Below, in pieces: positions 3,519 to 6,135 of a DNA stretch of 6,135 nt. Under the pieces are notes generated by a model, which searched no databases, was not told the origin of the DNA, and saw only the letters and a program-made list of their open reading frames with translations. Origin of the DNA: Fimbriiglobus sp. (GTDB taxonomy: Bacteria > Planctomycetota > Planctomycetia > Gemmatales > Gemmataceae); assembly GCA_025352585.1 (NCBI GenBank), contig JANXTD010000278.1, forward strand, positions 1-6,135, in the 5' to 3' direction. Position 1 is the first letter of the stretch; every line of letters begins with the position of its first letter. The translations under genes were made by a program, and so were the position numbers.

Positions 3519-6135
3519 TTAACTCGGCCCGCGCAACGCTTCGGCGTCGAGGACGCGGAACTGCGGCAGGTCGGCGGGGTGGACGCCCTTCGCCTCGAGG
3601 CCGCGCTCCTTCGCCTGCTTGAACGCGGTCGCGGCGTCGGCCTTCCGCGGCGGCGTCTGGGCCTGCTTCGACAGCGCTAAGTGGAACATGCGCAGGCCGG
3701 TCTTCTCCTGCGTCAGCGCCTCGGTCAGATCCTTCTCGGCCAGCTCGAACTGCTTCGAGGCGATGCGCACGCGGGCGCGGGTGTCGAGCAACTCGCCGGT
3801 GACGCCGACCTCGGCGACGGCGCGGTCGATCAGCTCGAGCGCCTTGGCACTCGACTCCGGCTGCGGGGCGAGAATCCAGGCGAGGTTGTTGAGCGCCACG
3901 ACGTTCCGCGGCTCCTTCGCCAGGACTTCGGCGTAGATCGCCTCGGCGCGGGCGTAGTCGAGTTTCAGGGCGTGAAACTCGGCCTCGTTCAAGAGCGGCC
4001 CCGGCGCGTCCGGCTCGTCGCGGCGGGCGGCGGCCAGCCACTCCGCGACGGTGGCGAACTGCCGCTCCGACGCCCCGCCGGCCCGCAACACGGCCATCCC
4101 GGCGGCGGCGCGGGTGCGGGCCAGCAGCGCCTTGCCGGCCTTGTCGATCAGCGCGAAGCCCTCGGCGTGGCGCTGGTCCTGGGCGAGCAGACCCGCGGCG
4201 GCGACCAGCGCGTCGGGCCGGCCGGAGATCAGCGCTTCATAACGCTCGACTGCCGCGTCGGTCATCTTGCGGCTCGCCGGCGTGTGCCGCACCGACGGCA
4301 GCCGGACCAGTTCGTCGAGCAGTTCCGCCGCCCGCGCCGACTTGGCCGGCAGGTCGCCGACGGTCGCGTCGGCGGTGCGGACGTAAGCCTCGGCGAGGGC
4401 CAGCGCCCGCTCGGGCCGGCCGGCCTTGCACTCGAAGCGGGCGACCGCAGCGACCGCCCGGAAGTCGCCGGGGTACAGGGCGAGCAGCCGCTGGGCAAAA
4501 GCGACCGCCGGGGTCATCTGGCCGAGGTCGGTGAGTTCCTCGAGCGCCATCAGGTGGTAATCGAGGTTCTTGGGGTCGGCCTCCATCAGGCTGTTCAACA
4601 CGTCGATCGCGGCCTTGCGGTTGCCGGCGGCGCGGTAGACTTGCGCGAGCAAGTAGGCGTCCCGCGCCGAGCGCGTCTCCTTGACGAGGCTTTCTAAAGC
4701 CTGGACGGCGCGGGCCGTCACGGCGCGGCGGGCGTCGCCGTCGAGGTGCCGGGCGAGCGCGGTCAGGACCGCGGCGGTGGCCCGCTTCTCGTCGGGGGTG
4801 TCGCCGATGGCTTCGCCGGTCGCGGTCAAGAGCGTGACCGCGCGGGCGCGGTCGGCGGCGCTGCCGCGGGCCGCCAGCAGCATCGCCAGGTTGCGGCCGG
4901 CCCAGGCGGCGTCGGCCGGCGGCAGCGTCGCGTCCGTCAGCGCGGCCTCGAGCATCGCCAGCGCCTCGGCCCGCTGGAAGCGTGACAGCTTCACCGACAG
5001 CGAGGCCCGCAGGAATAGCCGGCGGGCGTCGGCCGTGGCGAACGTCGGCTGCCAGCCTTTCGGCGCAACGCCCGACTCGGCGTAGGACGCCATCACACTC
5101 GCCGCGAGGCCGGCCGGCAACTTCGCCTGGGCCTGCGTGAGGGCGGTGACGGCGTGGTCGGGGCTGCGCACGGCGAGCCGCAGCCAGTCGTCGGCGTTGG
5201 CGACCGGCGACATCACGGCCCGCGCGAAGCACTCACCGGCGGGGGTCGGCAGGCCGGCCAGCGCGTACGAGTCGCCCAGCCAGCCGAGGCCACCCGGCTC
5301 GCGCTCGACGTGCGGGGCGGCCGCCGCGAGGATTTTCGCCGCCGCGCTCGGGGCGAGTTTGGCGGCCGCGCGGACGGTGCGGCGCAGCGGCTCGCCGGCC
5401 CAGCGCGGGTCGGACGCCAGCCGCAACAGGACGGCCCGTACGGCGTCGTCGGCCTGGTACGCCGCCACGTCGGCGAGGTAGCTCTGCATCGGCGGGAAGC
5501 GGCCCGGCTCCAGCTTCACCGCCCGCTCGAACAGCGGCGCGGCCCCCGCGGCGTCGTTCTGCAGCCGCTTCAAGTGACCGCGCACCACACACGCGTCGGC
5601 CCGCTCCGGCGACTCGCCGAAGGCCCGCGTCAGCGCCGCCTCGACCGCCGCCACGTCGGTCGTGTTCTTGGTGTGGATCGCCCGCCAGGCGTTCAGAAGT
5701 GCGGCACTCTTGCCGGCCGGGTCGAGCCGCGTCACGGCGGCAAGCGCCTCTTGCGCGACGGCGGCGTTGCCGTTGCGCCAGGCGCGCTCGCCCAGGGTTT
5801 CCCACAGAGTCAGGTCGTTGGGCCGGCGCAGCACGAGCTTCTGGTAGCTGCGTACGACCCCCGGCTCGTCACCGAGGCGGTCGAGGACTTCGACGAGGCC
5901 GAGTAACAGCCGCGTCTGCTCGGCGTCGGGCCAGGTCTCGATCGCTTCGGCGAGTGGCTCCAGCGAGCGCGGCAAGGCGGGGTCGCGGGCCGACAGGTCG
6001 GCGCGGGCTAGCCGCACCTCGGCCCCGTCGCCGGCCGCGGCCTGCGCCTCGTCGAGGATGTTCAGCGCCGCCGACACCCCGGCCAGCTTGGCCACGCGGT
6101 CGGCGAGCGCCACCCAGAGCCGCACGTCGCCGGGG
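3519..6135 (-). CDS. Large TPR-repeat protein (N-terminus outside window)
   Basis: The frame is open from the right edge to a TAA at 3519-3521 and gives about 871 residues of almost entirely helical, Ala/Leu/Arg-rich sequence. A GTG at 6125 is possible, but the codons before it (P G D) are open, so the gene very likely begins further right and the protein is longer. Counted from that GTG, recognisable tetratricopeptide units include 103-136 (PNDLTLWETLGERAWRNGNA onward), 175-207, 487-519, 521-553, 555-584 and 710-742; the last is followed by NVVALNNLAWILA, a classic TPR helix A. Between them lie degenerate repeats (about 250-480). TPR arrays bind other proteins, so a scaffold or complex-assembly role is likely; similar long TPR proteins in planctomycetes are often exported or envelope-linked, but any signal peptide would lie outside the window. 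No catalytic domain is seen. It is first of the four minus-strand genes in view, 59 bases before the GTPase gene. Confidence 0.88.
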   Translation of the reverse strand, partial: PGDVRLWVALADRVAKLAGVSAALNILDEAQAAAGDGAEVRLARADLSARDPALPRSLEPLAEAIETWPDAEQTRLLLGLVEVLDRLGDEPGVVRSYQKLVLRRPNDLTLWETLGERAWRNGNAAVAQEALAAVTRLDPAGKSAALLNAWRAIHTKNTTDVAAVEAALTRAFGESPERADACVVRGHLKRLQNDAAGAAPLFERAVKLEPGRFPPMQSYLADVAAYQADDAVRAVLLRLASDPRWAGEPLRRTVRAAAKLAPSAAAKILAAAAPHVEREPGGLGWLGDSYALAGLPTPAGECFARAVMSPVANADDWLRLAVRSPDHAVTALTQAQAKLPAGLAASVMASYAESGVAPKGWQPTFATADARRLFLRASLSVKLSRFQRAEALAMLEAALTDATLPPADAAWAGRNLAMLLAARGSAADRARAVTLLTATGEAIGDTPDEKRATAAVLTALARHLDGDARRAVTARAVQALESLVKETRSARDAYLLAQVYRAAGNRKAAIDVLNSLMEADPKNLDYHLMALEELTDLGQMTPAVAFAQRLLALYPGDFRAVAAVARFECKAGRPERALALAEAYVRTADATVGDLPAKSARAAELLDELVRLPSVRHTPASRKMTDAAVERYEALISGRPDALVAAAGLLAQDQRHAEGFALIDKAGKALLARTRAAAGMAVLRAGGASERQFATVAEWLAAARRDEPDAPGPLLNEAEFHALKLDYARAEAIYAEVLAKEPRNVVALNNLAWILAPQPESSAKALELIDRAVAEVGVTGELLDTRARVRIASKQFELAEKDLTEALTQEKTGLRMFHLALSKQAQTPPRKADAATAFKQAKERGLEAKGVHPADLPQFRVLDAEALRGPS

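Noticed and set aside
2431..3522. Second 363-codon plus-strand open frame, overlapping the first by ATGA
   Set aside because: It is antisense to the CobW-type GTPase. The equal length and the ATGA overlap look like an operon but are coincidence; the protein is low-complexity with no recognisable domain.
3460..4041. In-frame N-terminal extension of the GTPase by 194 codons
   Set aside because: It overlaps the TPR gene on the same strand in another frame and is Arg/Ala-rich. The P-loop of the family normally starts near the N-terminus, which fits the ATG at 3459 with its SD.
3681..5906. Several plus-strand frames and alternative minus-strand frames within the TPR gene
   Set aside because: All are shadows of a continuous TPR frame of at least 868 codons with consistent helical repeats.
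6123..6125. GTG at 6125 as the true start of the TPR gene
   Set aside because: The frame remains open to the window edge, and the few upstream bases show no ribosome-binding site. The gene most likely starts outside the window.

Overview
The window is GC-rich DNA, tightly packed with genes. It looks like a planctomycete, most likely of the Gemmata type. That placement is an inference from the high GC, the weak or absent Shine-Dalgarno sites, the large TPR protein, and an intergenic repeat built from GGGTGT/GGGGTAT heptads, a style I recall from such genomes. No search was run to confirm it.

Layout. (1) 1-313, plus strand: the C-terminal end of an unrecognised protein that enters from the left. 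(2) 314-460: a 147-base gap between converging genes, almost filled by a 127-base inverted-repeat element (317-443) with a G-quadruplex-type motif in each arm. (3) 461-6135, minus strand: four genes in a row, read right to left. They are a very large TPR-repeat protein (3519 to beyond the right edge), a COG0523/CobW-type metal-chaperone GTPase with a His-rich loop (2473-3459), a class I SAM-dependent methyltransferase with an N-terminal beta-sandwich-like domain (1304-2410), and the nucleotidase SurE (461-1246).

The three gaps between the minus-strand genes are 59, 62 and 57 bases. None holds a convincing promoter or a classical terminator with a U-tract, so the genes may be co-transcribed from a promoter outside the window. 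Two gaps can fold into hairpins and the third carries a probable dispersed repeat. The four products do not form one recognisable pathway: SurE is a nucleotide phosphatase, the GTPase handles metal (probably zinc), the methyltransferase may act on a glycan or small molecule, and the TPR protein is a scaffold. The arrangement looks like a housekeeping or accessory cluster, not a defence or mobile system. I found no tRNA, rRNA, CRISPR array, transposase or phage gene. The most unusual structure is the repeat element at 317-443.
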